A stretch of DNA of 64,000 bases. Source: Poriferisodalis sp963663635. GTDB lineage: Bacteria; Actinomycetota; Acidimicrobiia; Acidimicrobiales; Poriferisodalaceae. The notes beneath the pieces are model-generated. The model saw only the letters and a program-made list of their open reading frames with translations. It was not told the DNA's origin and made no database searches. The stretch lies in the NCBI GenBank assembly GCA_963663635.2, contig CAXXMY010000005.1, forward strand, positions 186,001 through 250,000, given 5' to 3'. Shown piece by piece: positions 26,197 through 36,522 of the stretch. How positions within the stretch are numbered: position 1 is the first letter of the stretch; every line of letters starts with the position of its first letter. Made by a program: the position numbers and the translations under genes.

Positions 26197-26831
26197 TCAC
26201 TGGTGGCGCAACTTCGACACCGCTGGGGCCGTTGCCGCGGCTGCTCTACGTGCGCGACGGCGAAGTGGCGGTCAACGGGCGCGACCTGCGAGCAGGGGAG
26301 TCCGCGGCGGCCTCGGAGGGCTACGAGGCGGAAGGCACGGCCGAGTGGTCGCAGGTCTGGCGCTGGGAGGTCGATCGACCCAATAGGCCCCACACCCTGC
26401 TGGCGGGTGCCGACGTGCTCACGATCCACCGGATGAGCCGGCTCATCACCACGTTGGACTTGGGCCGGGGCAGCGAGTGGCTGCTCCGTCTCGACCAGAT
26501 CACCTCGAGAGCGGGCCACGTCTCGGATCCGCATGTCCATCCCGGACCGGGGATTCGCTGCCTGCTGCGGGGAACATTCAACATCGAGCAGCACGGCGAG
26601 CGTTACCGGGGCGGCGCGCCCGGCGAGCCGTGGTGGGAATCGGGCGGCGACGAGGTCGTGTTTTGGGGCAGCGAGACCATGGGAGCGAGTTTCCTGCGGG
26701 GAATTGTGCTGCCGGTCAATTACGCCGGCTCGGCTACTGGCAAGAGCAGCACGGCCGACCCGAATCGCCGGCGTGCCAACTGGACGCTGCACGTCGACGA
26801 ACTGTTCACGGTGCCCGACAGCGACCGCTGA
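26160..26831 (+). CDS. Cupin-fold protein of unknown function
   Basis: The 223-residue protein contains a cupin-like metal motif in SDPHVHPGPGIRCLLRGTFNI near residues 124-144, preceded by RLLYVRDGEVAVNG and followed by DEVVFWG. It is probably a small-molecule-binding or oxidising protein, but no substrate can be named. ATG 26160 is chosen because the chimeric ORF at 24900 shares the same opening (MPF-INFYQDQI); GTG 26100 would add 20 unrelated residues. The duplicated head upstream suggests it once directly followed the ThDP-enzyme gene. Confidence 0.7.
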   Translation: MPFDINFYQDQILTGGATSTPLGPLPRLLYVRDGEVAVNGRDLRAGESAAASEGYEAEGTAEWSQVWRWEVDRPNRPHTLLAGADVLTIHRMSRLITTLDLGRGSEWLLRLDQITSRAGHVSDPHVHPGPGIRCLLRGTFNIEQHGERYRGGAPGEPWWESGGDEVVFWGSETMGASFLRGIVLPVNYAGSATGKSSTADPNRRRANWTLHVDELFTVPDSDR

Positions 26832-26943
26832 GCCTGACGCCGCTTTCGTTTGCTGAATTGCCGGAGGCTCTCGGCGCAACCGCAACTACCTTGGCCCCAC
26901 CACCGCGGCCAGTCCGCGGGAACACCTGCGGCGACGGTTCGCC

Positions 26944-28194
26944 GTGGCTCCAGAAGGGATGGCTTCAGCAGGAATGGCCTCACACGAGACGGCCTCAGCA
27001 GGGCTCGGGGGTACGGCCGCGCCGGTGGACTTGCCGGCTGGCTTCGCTTGCCATGTCGGCAACATCGGCATGAAGGACGACACCGACGACGTGATGGTGC
27101 TGGCCGCTGATCGGGTGGCGGCCGCAGCCGGCGTGTTCACCAAGAGCCTCTTTGCCGGAGCCAGCGTGCGCCGCAGCCAGGCCAACGTTGCCGACGGGCG
27201 GGCGCAGGCGGTCGTGGTGGTGTCGAAGAATGCCAACGTGGCAACCGGCGATCAGGGCGAGCGAGACGCAGCAAACCTGGCTCAGCGCGTTGCGGACGTG
27301 GTGGGCTGCGAGCCCGATCAGATTCTGGTGGGCTCCACTGGCGTGATCGGCGTGTACTACCCCGAGGGGAAGATCGACTCGTACTTCGGCCGGCTGGCCG
27401 CAGCGCCAGCGCAGGCCTTCGACTCCCGCGACGCCACGGCGGCGGCGACCGCGATCATGACCACCGACACGCATCCCAAGACCGCGAGCGCAGCTGCCGG
27501 CGCTGCCACTGTGGTCGGCATCGCCAAGGGTTCGGGAATGATCGAGCCCGACATGGCCACGATGATCTCGGTGATCACCACCGATGCCGAGGTGGCGCCG
27601 GATCAGCTCGACGCGATGCTGCGCCGGGTGTGCGACGTCACCTTCAACGCGCTCAGCGTGGACACCGACACGTCCACCAGCGACATGGTCGTGATGCTGG
27701 CGGGCGGTGCGGCAGGGCCTGTCGACGAGACCGAGTTGGAGTCGGCGCTGGGTGCCGTGTGCCTCGACCTGACACGCCAGCTCGCGTTCGACGGAGAGGG
27801 CGCCGAGACGCTCGTTGTGGTGACCGTGAGCGGCGCCCGCGATGACGCTCAGGCCAAACGCGTCGCCAAGGCCATTGTGAACTCGCCGCTCGTGAAGACC
27901 GCAGTGCACGGCCGCGACCCCAACTGGGGGCGGGTCGCGATGGCCGTCGGCAAGTGCAGCGACGAGACCGACATCGACCCCGACAACGTGGTGATCCGCT
28001 TCGGCGAACAGGAGGTGTATCCGACGCCGGTCACCCCCGCGGCGCTGACCAAGCTCGAGGCTTACCTGGCATTCGACGAAGTGCTGATCTCGGTGGACTT
28101 GGGGGTGAACCCCCACGGGGGGGGCTCGTTCACGGTCTACGGCTGCGACCTCACCGACCAATACGTCCGCATCAACGCCGACTACACGACATGA
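26944..28194 (+). CDS. argJ: Glutamate N-acetyltransferase / amino-acid acetyltransferase (ArgJ)
   Basis: ArgJ recycles acetyl groups in arginine synthesis (ornithine from N-acetylornithine). The 416-residue proprotein has SKNANVATGDQG, VGSTGVIGVYYP and the autoprocessing site KGSGMIEPDMATMI, where the Thr of ATM becomes the catalytic N-terminus of the beta chain. The later blocks DDAQAKRVAKAIVNSPLVKTA and GRDPNWGRV are typical. The first 30 or so residues are low complexity (MASAG-type repeats) and the true start may lie inside them. argC, argB and argD are not adjacent, so it stands apart from an arginine operon. Confidence 0.9.
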   Translation: MAPEGMASAGMASHETASAGLGGTAAPVDLPAGFACHVGNIGMKDDTDDVMVLAADRVAAAAGVFTKSLFAGASVRRSQANVADGRAQAVVVVSKNANVATGDQGERDAANLAQRVADVVGCEPDQILVGSTGVIGVYYPEGKIDSYFGRLAAAPAQAFDSRDATAAATAIMTTDTHPKTASAAAGAATVVGIAKGSGMIEPDMATMISVITTDAEVAPDQLDAMLRRVCDVTFNALSVDTDTSTSDMVVMLAGGAAGPVDETELESALGAVCLDLTRQLAFDGEGAETLVVVTVSGARDDAQAKRVAKAIVNSPLVKTAVHGRDPNWGRVAMAVGKCSDETDIDPDNVVIRFGEQEVYPTPVTPAALTKLEAYLAFDEVLISVDLGVNPHGGGSFTVYGCDLTDQYVRINADYTT

Positions 28195-28284
28195 AGCGAC
28201 TCGCACGAGCCAACCTGGGCCGGCCCAAGGGCACCGGCGCCATCCGTATCTATTTCCGCACGCATGGGCCGTTCGTACCCATGT

Positions 28285-28314
28285 GCCCCTCGCACGCATG
28301 AGCCCCTCGCACCG

Positions 28315-28318
<4 letters not shown>
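28285..28318 (+). repeat. 17-bp tandem duplication over the pcrA start
   Basis: Two 17-bp units (28285-28301 and 28302-28318) match at 15 of 17 positions. Each carries an ATG; the second is the pcrA start at 28315. Confidence 0.7.
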
Positions 28319-30642
<2,324 letters not shown>

Positions 30643-30653
30643 AATACTGAGAC

Positions 30654-30827
30654 ATGCAAGAGCGCAAGGGTTCGCACGAGCACCCCGCTGACGATGATCG
30701 CGACCGCCTCGTACAGGTGGCCGAAGCGGTAGGGACGCACACCTGGCTTGTTGCCGTTGTCGATGAAGCGGTCGAGTTCATTGCGGAGCGCCGGACCGCT
30801 CTCTTGATTTCTGTGACTAGGCCGTAG
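30654..30827 (+). CDS. Small hypothetical protein, 57 residues
   Basis: An open frame starts 11 bp after the pcrA stop: MQERKGSHEHPADDDRDRL, then a segment ending FIAERRTALLISVTRP. It is charged at the N-terminus and amphipathic after that, with no recognised motif. It could be co-transcribed with pcrA. No clear Shine-Dalgarno sequence is present, so it may not be expressed. Confidence 0.35.
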   Translation: MQERKGSHEHPADDDRDRLVQVAEAVGTHTWLVAVVDEAVEFIAERRTALLISVTRP

Positions 30828-30860
30828 AGGTACACCACGCACTTGTGGGGCTCCGAAGCC

Positions 30861-30882
30861 GGGGTGCACTGCCGTGCACCCC
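30861..30882 (+). terminator. Hairpin downstream of pcrA
   Basis: GGGGTGCAC (30861-30869) pairs with GTGCACCCC (30874-30882) around a 4-nt loop, a perfect 9-bp stem. No T-run follows, so it is terminator-like but not a textbook intrinsic terminator. Confidence 0.45.
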
Positions 30883-30931
30883 GTCCCGGGTGGGGGCTGG
30901 AATCGGGCGGAAACGAGTGAGGAATCCATCC

Positions 30932-31409
30932 ATGAGCCCGTCAAGGCAGTGTTCTGGCTATACGCGGAATGGCGAACGATGCAAGAACTACAGTCTCTGG
31001 TCGCGGTCGAACGCGATGCGGCCAATGCAAGGGCGTCGCACCGCCTGCACGGCCTGAACCTCCCAGAGCACCACTACCTCCGGTTCGTGATAGTGAGCCG
31101 CCGGTACCGCCGAAACCTACGGAGCCCGAGCCACAGCACCCGCCCCGTCGCCTCCTTGGGAGGAGGCGACCCACCATTGCCGTTGGGCTGTGGTTCTCGG
31201 TATCGGTCGTCGTTGGCGTCGGCATTCCGCAAGTCTCGGCTGAGTCCGCGGCCAGCTGGTTCGATTTCGGCGGCTTCCTTTGGGCACTCTTGCTCGGTGC
31301 CGTCGTGCTCATCCTTCTCGCCATCATCGTGGGATGCAGCCCCAGACTGGGGAGGAAGAAACGGAGCCGTGCCGTCAAGGGCGACAGCCGTATGCGGACC
31401 GACACGTAG
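30932..31409 (+). pseudogene. Zinc-ribbon, Pro-rich two-TM protein, frameshifted
   Basis: The frame from ATG 30932 reads MSPSRQCSGYTRNGERCKNYSL. A second frame from 30999 continues GRGRTRCGQCKG, giving a four-Cys zinc-ribbon pattern (CSGYTRNGERC plus CGQC) once one extra T at about 30998 is removed. A proline-rich linker (ARPEPPRAPLPPVRD) follows. There are two hydrophobic segments, TIAVGLWFSVSVVVGVGI and FGGFLWALLLGAVVLILLAI, and a basic C-terminus. It looks like a small membrane protein with a cytoplasmic metal-binding head. GAGGA lies about 9 bp upstream of ATG 30932. The function is unknown. Confidence 0.55.
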
Positions 31410-31481
31410 CACTCAAGTTGCACTTCGTGGGTTCACGCCGACCGAATAACGGATTTCCAGTTCTTCGCGCCGGAGAATCGG

Positions 31482-31790
31482 TCAGGTGAAGGCGCTGACG
31501 ATGAGGGTCACCCGGATGGTGACCATGATTCCGACCGTCGTCAGCATGTAGTTCCGGTTGCTTGCGACGATGACCCGTGTCATCTCGGCGATGTCGGCTT
31601 TGAACTCGGCACGTAGCGTCGCCGACTCGGCGCGCAATCGATCTTCAACTGCGTGCAAGTCGGTCTTGCTGGCAATCCGATCGGCGCCGTCGGGCAGGAC
31701 GCACTTCATGAGCGTGCTTGCGGGCTCGGGGCCCAGGGTGTTGATGAGCTGCTGCACCATGGCGGTCCGCTCGATTTCGTCGATAGCCAT
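31482..31790 (-). CDS. Small coiled-coil protein with C-terminal membrane anchor
   Basis: The 102-residue protein has an N-terminal part MAIDEIERTAMVQQLINTLG, then a heptad-like helix (ASKTDLHAVEDRLRAES into EFKADIAEMTRVIV). It ends with one hydrophobic segment (YMLTTVGIMVTIRVTLIVSAF). It resembles small DUF1640/CCDC90-like or bacterial coiled-coil anchor proteins, but I cannot assign a family. ATG 31790 is chosen over 31856 because GGGA lies about 9 bp upstream and the longer N-terminus is Arg/Pro-rich and unconvincing. It is divergent from sucC. Confidence 0.6.
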   Translation of the reverse strand: MAIDEIERTAMVQQLINTLGPEPASTLMKCVLPDGADRIASKTDLHAVEDRLRAESATLRAEFKADIAEMTRVIVASNRNYMLTTVGIMVTIRVTLIVSAFT

Positions 31791-31944
31791 ACGGGTACGT
31801 TCCCAACTGTAGGTGCCGCCGCCGACGCGGCTCGGCGCGGCCCGAGGTCGTCGCATCGATGGCGGCGAAGGTAGGTCTCGGCCTTGTTGATCGTCCAGTG
31901 GATTTCGTCCGGTGGCGCCTCAGCGCCGCGCGCGGGCCGCCCCG

Positions 31945-31957
31945 TATGATCCCGGCC
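31945..31957 (+). promoter_or_regulatory. Leaderless-type promoter of sucC
   Basis: The -10 box TATGAT (31945-31950) is followed by 7 nt and GTG 31958, which is also the start predicted from the SucC N-terminus. Confidence 0.6.
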
Positions 31958-33106
31958 GTGGATCTCTTCGAATACCAAGGGAAGCAGTTCTTCGCGAGCT
32001 ACGGCCTGCCGGTTTCTGACGGTGCAGTCGCCTTTTCTGTCGACGAGGCGGCGGCCGCCGCGGAGCGCTTGGGCACTCCCGTCATGGTCAAGGCGCAGGT
32101 GCATACCGGCGGTCGCGGCAAGGCCGGCGGCGTCAAGTTCGCCGCGACGATCGACGACGTGCGCACCCACGCTGGCAACATCCTGGGCCTCGACATCAAC
32201 GGCCACGTGGTCGTTCGCCTGTGGATCGAAAAGGCGTCGGACATCGCTGAGGAGTACTACGCCAGCTTCACGCTGGACCGCTCGGCCAAGAAGCATCTCG
32301 GAATGCTGTCGGCGGAAGGCGGCGTGGAGATCGAAGCGCTTGCAGCCGAGAACCCCGACGCGATCAGCAAGGTGCTCATCGACCCCGCGGTCGGACTCAC
32401 CGAAGCCGACGCCCGGGCCTGGGTCGAGGGTGCCAACCTGAACCCTGTCGCCACCGACCAGGCCGTCGAGATGCTCGGCAAGCTCTACGTGGCCTACACC
32501 GAAGGCGACGCCGACCTCGTCGAGATCAACCCGCTCATCCTCACCCCGGACAACCGGGTGCACGTGCTCGACGCCAAGGTCACGCTGGACTCCAACGCCG
32601 TGTTCCGGCACCCCGACTATGCGCAGTACGACGAGACGCAGCCCCGCGACGAGCGCGAGGAAGCGGCCCACGCCAAGGGCCTGCAGTACGTGGGCCTCGA
32701 AGGCTCGGTCGGTGTGATCGCCAACGGTGCCGGGCTTGCCATGAGCACCGTGGACGTGGTGAACCAGGTGGGCGGCCGCCCCGCCAACTTCCTCGACATC
32801 GGGGGCGGCGCCAATGCCCAGGTGATGGCCAACGCACTCGAGGTGATCAACAACGACCCTGACGTGCGGGCCATCTTCATCAACATCTTCGGCGGCATCA
32901 CCCGTGGCGAGGAAGTGGCCAACGGCATCATCGGGGCGCTCGAGGCGGTCGACATCGGGGCGCCGATCGTGCTGCGCCTGGATGGCACGAATGCCGCCGA
33001 GGGCCGCCAAATCCTGGCGCCGCATCTGAACGACAAGCTGATGATGGAACCGACCATGCTCGACGCCGCTCGCCGAGCCGTCGCGCTGGCCGCGGCTGCG
33101 AGCTGA
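31958..33106 (+). CDS. sucC: Succinate-CoA ligase, ADP/GDP-forming subunit beta
   Basis: SucC is the nucleotide-grasp subunit of succinyl-CoA synthetase in the TCA cycle. The 382-residue protein opens VDLFEYQGKQFFASYGLP, then has VMVKAQVHTGGRGKAGGVK, VEINPLILT...VLDAKVTLD and the GGITRGEEVANGI region near the C-terminus. GTG 31958 matches the family start and the leaderless promoter; the longer frame from 31859 adds unrelated residues. It is 15 bp before sucD. Confidence 0.95.
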   Translation: MDLFEYQGKQFFASYGLPVSDGAVAFSVDEAAAAAERLGTPVMVKAQVHTGGRGKAGGVKFAATIDDVRTHAGNILGLDINGHVVVRLWIEKASDIAEEYYASFTLDRSAKKHLGMLSAEGGVEIEALAAENPDAISKVLIDPAVGLTEADARAWVEGANLNPVATDQAVEMLGKLYVAYTEGDADLVEINPLILTPDNRVHVLDAKVTLDSNAVFRHPDYAQYDETQPRDEREEAAHAKGLQYVGLEGSVGVIANGAGLAMSTVDVVNQVGGRPANFLDIGGGANAQVMANALEVINNDPDVRAIFINIFGGITRGEEVANGIIGALEAVDIGAPIVLRLDGTNAAEGRQILAPHLNDKLMMEPTMLDAARRAVALAAAAS

Positions 33107-33121
33107 ACCAGGAAGCGTGAC

Positions 33122-34006
33122 GTGAGCATCTTCGTCAACAAGGACACCAAGGTCGTCTACCAGGGCCTCACCGGCTCGCAGGGCCGGTACTACGGCATGC
33201 TGAATCGGGACTACGGGACCAATGTCGTCGCGGGCACCAACCCTCGCAAGGCCGGCACCGATGTGGATGGCGTCCCCGTGTTCGCCAACTGCACCGAAGC
33301 GGTCGCGGCGACCGGCGCCAACGCCTCGTGCATCTTCATTCCCGCGCCCGGCGTGTTCTCCGCGGTAATGGACGCCGCGGAAGCCGGCATCGAGTTCGTG
33401 GCCTGCATCACCGAGGGCGTGCCCGCCCACGACGAGGCGCGCTTTTTCAACTTGCTGAAGCGTGACTATCCCCATGTGCGACTTCTGGGGCCGAACTGCC
33501 CGGGGATCATCACGCCCGGCGAGTGCAACATCGGCATCACCGCCGGCCACATCGCCAAGGCAGGCGGGCCCGTCGGCATCGTCAGCCGCTCGGGCACGCT
33601 GACCTACCAGGCGCTGTACGAGCTGCAGCAAAAGGACATCGGTGTCACCACGTGCGTTGGCATCGGCGGCGACCCGGTGCCGGGCACTTCGTTCATCGAC
33701 TGCCTCGAAGCGTTCGAGGCCGACCCCGACACCAAGGCCGTGATGATGATCGGCGAGATCGGCGGCTCGGCTGAGGAAGAAGCGGCCGAGTTCATCAAGA
33801 ACCACATGTCCAAGCCGGTGTCGAGCTACATCGCTGGCGTCACGGCGCCGCCGGGGAAGAAGATGGGGCACGCTGGCGCCATCGTCTCGGGCGGCAAGGG
33901 GACTGCCGCGGCCAAGATGGAGGCGCTGCGCGACGCGGGTGTGCGTGTCGGGTTGAATCCGACGGAGGCCGGCGAGTTGATGGCGGAGATCGTCGCCGCG
34001 CTGTAG
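33122..34006 (+). CDS. sucD: Succinate-CoA ligase subunit alpha
   Basis: SucD binds CoA and carries the phosphohistidine. The 294-residue protein has TGSQGRYYG, VAGTNPRKAG, LLGPNCPGIITPGE, GIVSRSGTLTYQ and the catalytic His in KKMGHAGAIVSGGKGTA near residues 243-259. It starts with GTG and forms the sucCD pair. Confidence 0.96.
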   Translation: MSIFVNKDTKVVYQGLTGSQGRYYGMLNRDYGTNVVAGTNPRKAGTDVDGVPVFANCTEAVAATGANASCIFIPAPGVFSAVMDAAEAGIEFVACITEGVPAHDEARFFNLLKRDYPHVRLLGPNCPGIITPGECNIGITAGHIAKAGGPVGIVSRSGTLTYQALYELQQKDIGVTTCVGIGGDPVPGTSFIDCLEAFEADPDTKAVMMIGEIGGSAEEEAAEFIKNHMSKPVSSYIAGVTAPPGKKMGHAGAIVSGGKGTAAAKMEALRDAGVRVGLNPTEAGELMAEIVAAL

Positions 34007-34035
34007 GCCTCGGTCGCGTGGCTGCCGTTGCGATC

Positions 34036-34082
34036 CGATAATCCGATAAACTGATAATCAAACAGTCCGCTAGTGTGGCACC
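34036..34082 (+). promoter_or_regulatory. Promoter/operator of the vapBC-type pair with triple 8-bp repeat
   Basis: Three contiguous 8-bp units, CGATAATC, CGATAAAC and TGATAATC (34036-34059), precede a -10 box TAGTGT (34071-34076), which lies 6 nt before GTG 34083. Such iterons are plausible antitoxin-binding sites for autoregulation. Confidence 0.5.
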
Positions 34083-34322
34083 GTGACTGATGTGACTGCG
34101 ACTCAAGCGGCGCGGGGCCTCTCGGATCTGCTCGACGCGGTCGAGCATCGCGGTGAGCGCTTCACGGTCATTCGCCGAGGTCGCGCAATTGCTCGCATCG
34201 AGCCGGTGGCTCGAGGAACGGGCGCCGAGGTTCGGGCGCTGCTCGAGCGAATGAGCCCCGACCCGGACTGGGCACGAGAACTCGAAGCAGTCCGCGGTCT
34301 GCTCGAAGTCGACGACCGTTGA
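34083..34322 (+). CDS. Phd/YefM-type antitoxin
   Basis: The 79-residue protein opens MTDVTATQAARGLSDLLDAVEHRGERFTVIRRG in the Phd/YefM fold style, with ARIEPV finishing the DNA-binding half. An acidic C-terminus (about 45-79) would wrap the toxin. It starts with GTG 6 nt after a -10 box, so it is probably leaderless. Its stop overlaps the toxin ATG by one base, as expected for a toxin-antitoxin pair. Confidence 0.82.
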   Translation: MTDVTATQAARGLSDLLDAVEHRGERFTVIRRGRAIARIEPVARGTGAEVRALLERMSPDPDWARELEAVRGLLEVDDR

Positions 34323-34720
34323 TGAGCTCGCTGCTGCTTGACACAACCGTGCTGATCGACTCGGAGCGCTCTGGCGGATATCTGCGCGATGTGATCGGCG
34401 ACGACGACACAGTCGCAATTGCCGCAGTGACCGTGGCAGAGCTGCTCGTAGGAGTCGATCTGGCGACGACGCACCGTCGTGCCCAGAGGCAAGCCTTCGT
34501 CGAAGCCGTCATCGAGACCATCCCGGTCGTCGCATACGACACTGAGGTCGCAGCGGAGCACGCCATGCTGCTCGCCGAGACCCGCCGCGGAGGCCGACCC
34601 CGCGGCGCCCACGATCTCATCATCGCTGCGACTGCCCGGGCCACGAACCGCACCGTGGTCACCGCTGACGCAACCGGCTTCGCAGACCTGAGCGGCGTCA
34701 ACGTCGTCACGCCCCGCTGA
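34322..34720 (+). CDS. PIN-domain toxin of the VapC type
   Basis: The 132-residue PIN nuclease has LLLDTTVLIDSER (first Asp), TVAELLVG (Glu), HDLIIAATA (Asp) and VVTADATGFADL (last acidic residues), so all four metal-site positions are present. VapC toxins cut tRNA or rRNA when the antitoxin is lost. ATG 34322 overlaps the antitoxin stop. Confidence 0.88.
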   Translation: MSSLLLDTTVLIDSERSGGYLRDVIGDDDTVAIAAVTVAELLVGVDLATTHRRAQRQAFVEAVIETIPVVAYDTEVAAEHAMLLAETRRGGRPRGAHDLIIAATARATNRTVVTADATGFADLSGVNVVTPR

Positions 34721-34822
34721 GCGCAGCCAACATGCGCACCGCATGCTCGGTTCGCTCAGCCGAATACCGCCGCCTTCACCGAACCGAAGGCTCCCCACTG
34801 CCTGCGTGAAACCCGGTGAGGT

Positions 34823-35989
34823 TCAAAGTGAGGCGTAGAGCTGGAGTAGCGCACTCGCGTGGGCTTGTGGGGCGAGGGGCCCGAGGGCCTCGGCAACGCT
34901 TCGGTCGGAGACAGCGTCGACGTTGGTGCGCGCGAGTGCGTCTGCGAGGCCGCGGGCGAGACCGTCGATGTCGTTGGGGGGCACGAGGTGGCCGGTGCTG
35001 CTGTCGGTGACGAGGGTGGGCGCTCCGCCGACTGCGGTGGCTACGACTGGGCGCTTGGCGAGGAGGGCTTCGGCTGTGACCATGCCGAAGCCTTCGCGGC
35101 GGCTCGGGATGCACACGACTCGGGCGGCGCGGTACCAGTTGGCCACTTCGGGGGGTGCGAGTGCGCCGGTGAAGTGCACGGTGACGTCGCGGCGGACGGC
35201 AAGGGCGGCGAGCGTTGATCGGTCGGGGCCGTCGCCGACGAGGACAACGTCGGGCCGGTCGGTCGCGGGCAGGGTGGCGACAGCTTCGATGAGGATGTCG
35301 AAACCCTTTTCAGCCATGAGGCGTCCGACGCCGACGACGGGACCGTCGGGTGGTGGCGGGCCGAGATCTTCGAAGCGATGGGCGCCGACGGGCATGGGCA
35401 CGAGTTCGATGCGGGGGCCCGGTTTGGCGTGACTCGTCAGCGAGCTGGCCCACGCTGCGAGATCGTCGGAGACGGTAGCGACGGCGTCGGCGCGTGAAAG
35501 GACTCGACGGGCCAGCCAGCGGTGCACGGGGTTCGTGGTGACTGCGGCGTCGGAGCCGTGGATGTGCACAACGCTGGCGGCCCGACGCACAAAGAGCGCG
35601 GCCGCGACGGCAACGAGGCCGCAGGGGAACCACCAGTGGCCGTGCGCGACGCTTGAGCCATCGGGGTCGGCGCGTCGGCTGAGCTGGCGGACGGTCTCGC
35701 GCCACAGCGCGGCGATCATTGGAATCACCCAGAGCGCAGACAGGCCTGCGAAGACCCGGTAGCTCTCGCCCTTGGCGACGAGCGCCTCGACGGCGCGGGG
35801 GCCGAAGCGGACGCGCACGACCTCCACGTTGCCGACATGGTGACGGGCCGGTGCGTCAGGGTGAGCGGGGCACACAACGGTGACGTCCGTGCCGGCGTCG
35901 GCGAGTGCGTTGGCGTGGTCCGCCAAGAACGGCTTGCGGTGATCGTCAAGCGACGTCGGAAACCCCGGGGCAACCAGCACCACCCGCAC
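34823..35989 (-). CDS. Family 4 glycosyltransferase
   Basis: The 388-residue GT-B glycosyltransferase has an N-terminal domain opening VRVVLVAPGFPTSLDDHRKPF with AHGHWWFPCG and VHIHGSD. The C-terminal donor domain has VGRLMAEKGFDILIEA, LVGDGPDRSTL and the E-x7-E motif SRREGFGMVTAEALLAKRPVV. It probably transfers a nucleotide-activated sugar to a lipid or glycan at the inner membrane face. GTG 35989 is chosen because the fold begins there. The 20 bp around this start recur at the start of the next minus-strand gene. Confidence 0.87.
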   Translation of the reverse strand: MRVVLVAPGFPTSLDDHRKPFLADHANALADAGTDVTVVCPAHPDAPARHHVGNVEVVRVRFGPRAVEALVAKGESYRVFAGLSALWVIPMIAALWRETVRQLSRRADPDGSSVAHGHWWFPCGLVAVAAALFVRRAASVVHIHGSDAAVTTNPVHRWLARRVLSRADAVATVSDDLAAWASSLTSHAKPGPRIELVPMPVGAHRFEDLGPPPPDGPVVGVGRLMAEKGFDILIEAVATLPATDRPDVVLVGDGPDRSTLAALAVRRDVTVHFTGALAPPEVANWYRAARVVCIPSRREGFGMVTAEALLAKRPVVATAVGGAPTLVTDSSTGHLVPPNDIDGLARGLADALARTNVDAVSDRSVAEALGPLAPQAHASALLQLYASL

Positions 35990-36095
35990 CGCCCCAGTCT
36001 CGCAAGGTTTGTGCTCGTTGAGAGGCGCTGTCGGAGACCCTCGCCCGAGACGCGCGAGAACGATCAAATGGGAACAAGCGCGGGCGACTGATTCC

Positions 36096-36437
36096 TCAGT
36101 TCGCGATTCCTGCGTTGGGGATCACAAACAGTCCCCACCACACGAGTTGCACGGGAAGCATCGCGAATGCGGTGTAGAGCACCGCGCGCAACCGCATGCT
36201 CCTGGCGATCAACGTGATCGCCGCGATGGAAATCGCGGCCACTGACCATGCGGCAATCGGGTTCGGCGGATGCGGGTCGTCCCAGTCCCCGATGAGGCTC
36301 ATCCACACAACGACAGTCGAGAAGAACCACACAACTGCGCCGCTGAGAACCCACGCAACGAACTTGCCGAAGAGTCCCCGTTTGTCCACATTTAGAGCCG
36401 GCAATTCCGCAGGCGGCTTCGCCGGCACAGGTCGCAC
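36096..36437 (-). CDS. Hypothetical membrane protein, three TM segments
   Basis: The 113-residue protein has a short Pro-rich cytoplasmic head (VRPVPAKPPAELPAL). Hydrophobic spans follow near residues 28-48, 61-78 and 88-108, with PNAGIAN at the end. No family is recognised. GTG 36437 lies within the 20-bp element shared with the glycosyltransferase start. The gene is upstream of and co-directional with the glycosyltransferase. Confidence 0.55.
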   Translation of the reverse strand: MRPVPAKPPAELPALNVDKRGLFGKFVAWVLSGAVVWFFSTVVVWMSLIGDWDDPHPPNPIAAWSVAAISIAAITLIARSMRLRAVLYTAFAMLPVQLVWWGLFVIPNAGIAN

Positions 36438-36509
36438 TGCCCCAGTCTCGCAGCGGACCTGGCTGGGAGCCCTCCTGGCGGAGCTTCGGCTGGTTCCCGG
36501 GAGCGCCGG

Positions 36510-36522
36510 TACGCTCGGCCGG
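36510..36522 (+). promoter_or_regulatory. Leaderless-type promoter of the flippase-like gene
   Basis: The -10 box TACGCT (36510-36515) is followed by exactly 7 nt and ATG 36523. Confidence 0.5.

Noticed and set aside
31706..33871. 721-codon minus-strand ORF opposite sucC and sucD
   Set aside because: The plus strand is unambiguous sucCD. The minus frame is His/Val/Gly-rich with no recognisable domain.
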